DNA from: Pseudomonadota bacterium
GTDB lineage: Bacteria; Pseudomonadota; Gammaproteobacteria; Acidiferrobacterales; Acidiferrobacteraceae
Direction: 5' to 3'
Length of the DNA stretch: 57,994 nucleotides
Assembly (NCBI GenBank): GCA_021784755.1
Contig: JAJYHM010000037.1
Span: 1-57,994 of the forward strand
Below the pieces are notes generated by a model, which was given only the letters and a program-made list of their open reading frames with translations, did not search any database and was not told where the DNA came from. A program made the translations under genes and the position numbers. Positions 56,892 to 57,994 of the stretch are shown one piece after another (position 1 is the stretch's first letter; the number at the start of each line of letters is the position of its first letter).

Positions 56892-57635
56892 GTGTCGAAG
56901 GGGATGATAGACGAGTTGATCGACGCGGCAGCGGCCCCTTATCGGAGCGCCGGCCGGTTTCCCTGGCATTTCGCGCGCGGCAAGTTGGCGCGCGACCCCA
57001 TCTTTGCCGAGCTTCTGGCGCGCGGGCTCATACCCGACGACGCGCATATCCTGGATCTCGGTTGTGGCCTGGGCCTCCTTTCGTCGTGGCTTACGGCCGC
57101 CCACGATCGTTGGCGAGCGGCCTCGTGGCCCGCCTCGTGGCCGAGACCACCGCGCTTTGCTTCCTATCACGGGATCGAGCGGGCCGGACGTGACGCGGCG
57201 CGCGCGCGTGAGGCGCTTTCGGCCGGTAGCGTCACGTGCGGCGACATACGCACGAGCGCTTTTGGTGTTGCCAATGTCGTCGCTATTTTCGATGTGCTGC
57301 ACTATATCGACTGCCCATCTCAGGATGGCGTCCTGGAGCGTGTGCGTGAGGCGCTTACGCCTCGCGGCGGACTCCTGCTATTGCGTATAGGGGATGCCGC
57401 CGCCGGCTGGCGTTTCCACGTCACGCGCTTGGTCGATGCCGTCATGGTGTCCCTCCGCGCAGCGCGACGGCAGCGACTGCACTGCCGTCCCCTCGCATCC
57501 TGGCTTACGCGTCTCGATGCCCTGGGCTTCGCTGTCACGGCGGTCCCCATGAGTCGTGGCACGCTATTTGCCAACGTGCTGCTCGTTGCGCGCCTCCCCG
57601 CGGCCGAGGTGCGCGCTGCGTCATTAGACGCCTGA
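56892..57635 (+). CDS. SAM methyltransferase of aryl-polyene-locus type
   Basis: A 247-residue class I methyltransferase. The N-terminus (AAPYRSAGRFPWHFARGKLA, then DPIFAELLARGLIPDDAHIL) is the form commonly seen in aryl polyene and xanthomonadin loci. SAM motif I is ILDLGCGLGLLSSWL, followed by VVAIFDVLHYID and GGLLLLRIGDAAAGWRF. GTG at 56892 is chosen because GGGGAGGGGGC precedes it; ATG at 56904 is possible. It may methylate the aryl head group or begin a further set of genes beyond the window. Confidence 0.8.
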   Translation: MSKGMIDELIDAAAAPYRSAGRFPWHFARGKLARDPIFAELLARGLIPDDAHILDLGCGLGLLSSWLTAAHDRWRAASWPASWPRPPRFASYHGIERAGRDAARAREALSAGSVTCGDIRTSAFGVANVVAIFDVLHYIDCPSQDGVLERVREALTPRGGLLLLRIGDAAAGWRFHVTRLVDAVMVSLRAARRQRLHCRPLASWLTRLDALGFAVTAVPMSRGTLFANVLLVARLPAAEVRAASLDA

Positions 57636-57740
57636 CGCAGAAGGCCCGGCACACACCTCTCCGCATGCGCGTAAAAGGCGCACCTTCCCAATCTCCCGGA
57701 CACCCCGTTCAGACAATACGGCGCGCCCATATACGCAAAA

Positions 57741-57781
57741 GGCGGCAGGCATAATCGGTTGTGCCTTCCGCCGGTCTTTTT
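57741..57781 (+). terminator. Rho-independent terminator after the methyltransferase
   Basis: GGCGGCAGGCA (57741-57751) pairs with the GTGCCTTCCGCC region (57760-57772) with 1-2 mismatches and is followed by GGTCTTTTT. It lies about 105 bases after the methyltransferase stop and would end that transcript. Beyond it (to 57994) no gene was recognised. Confidence 0.6.
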
Positions 57782-57994
57782 GAGGCCGAATGTAGCGCAT
57801 TTCTGGGACAAGCTAGGCCTTGCAGACCCGTTCACCCCCAATAACGTCGCGACCTGCGCGCCCGTGGGCGCACTGGTGTTTTCGCTTTCACGCCACCATT
57901 GTCATGCCCCCAAACGGCGAATACGCATCGGCGCCCTAGCTGCCCGTGGTGCCGGCGACCAGCGAGGCCTCCGGATACCCCTCACCGACGGTCC

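Overview
The window is high-GC bacterial DNA with tightly packed, often 4-nt overlapping genes. The housekeeping genes (mpl, ysxC/engB, rnd, prmB, a dsbA with CPHC, a zinc-type rpmE) point to a Gammaproteobacterium. The complex-I-like module, DUF190 protein and short malic enzyme would suit an acidophilic chemolithotroph such as an Acidiferrobacter-like organism, but that placement is inference. I saw no rRNA, tRNA or CRISPR array.

Layout. 0-9.2 kb is mostly core: an Rrf2 regulator with an NDH-2-like flavoprotein, ysxC/rnd, a membrane protein with mpl, a cyclic-nucleotide-domain protein, dsbA, and an acetolactate-synthase-like ThDP enzyme. 9.3-13 kb is accessory: a vapBC toxin-antitoxin pair, a MobA/MobL-type relaxase divergent from a VirD4/TraG-type coupling protein, and a broken AsmA-domain fragment. 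13-21 kb is a six-gene complex-I/hydrogenase-4-like operon (hyfC-E-F-G-HI-B order) whose large subunit has lost the nickel-binding cysteines, followed by a DUF190 gene. This matches the 'energy-converting hydrogenase related' (Ehr) type rather than a hydrogenase.

22.6-34.6 kb is a fatty-acid beta-oxidation operon. It is led by a 2333-residue protein that joins ETF:quinone oxidoreductase, acyl-CoA dehydrogenase, ETF-beta-like and ETF-alpha domains in one chain. Thiolase, hydratase/hydroxyacyl-CoA dehydrogenase and acyl-CoA synthetase genes follow with overlapping ends. The leading protein is the most striking object in the window: electrons could pass from acyl-CoA to quinone within one polypeptide.

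34.6-46 kb carries prmB, malic enzyme and rpmE, then a 177-bp MITE-like insertion with perfect 18-bp terminal inverted repeats and a 9-bp target duplication. A transketolase/phosphoketolase-like enzyme is paired with a DUF1537 sugar-acid kinase. Three periplasmic binding proteins lie together without any transporter; two are close paralogues sharing a 31-nt upstream element.

46-57.6 kb is a secondary-metabolite locus of the dialkylresorcinol/flexirubin/aryl-polyene type: DarA-like, DarB-like KASIII, an unknown HTH-like protein, a BtrH-domain protein, an ABC exporter, an ACP, a ketosynthase and a chain-length factor. Next to it are a lipoprotein, an opposing flavin-dependent halogenase-like gene and a methyltransferase. 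The ring-starter, reduction and dehydration genes of a full aryl-polyene pathway are not in the window and may lie beyond its right edge.
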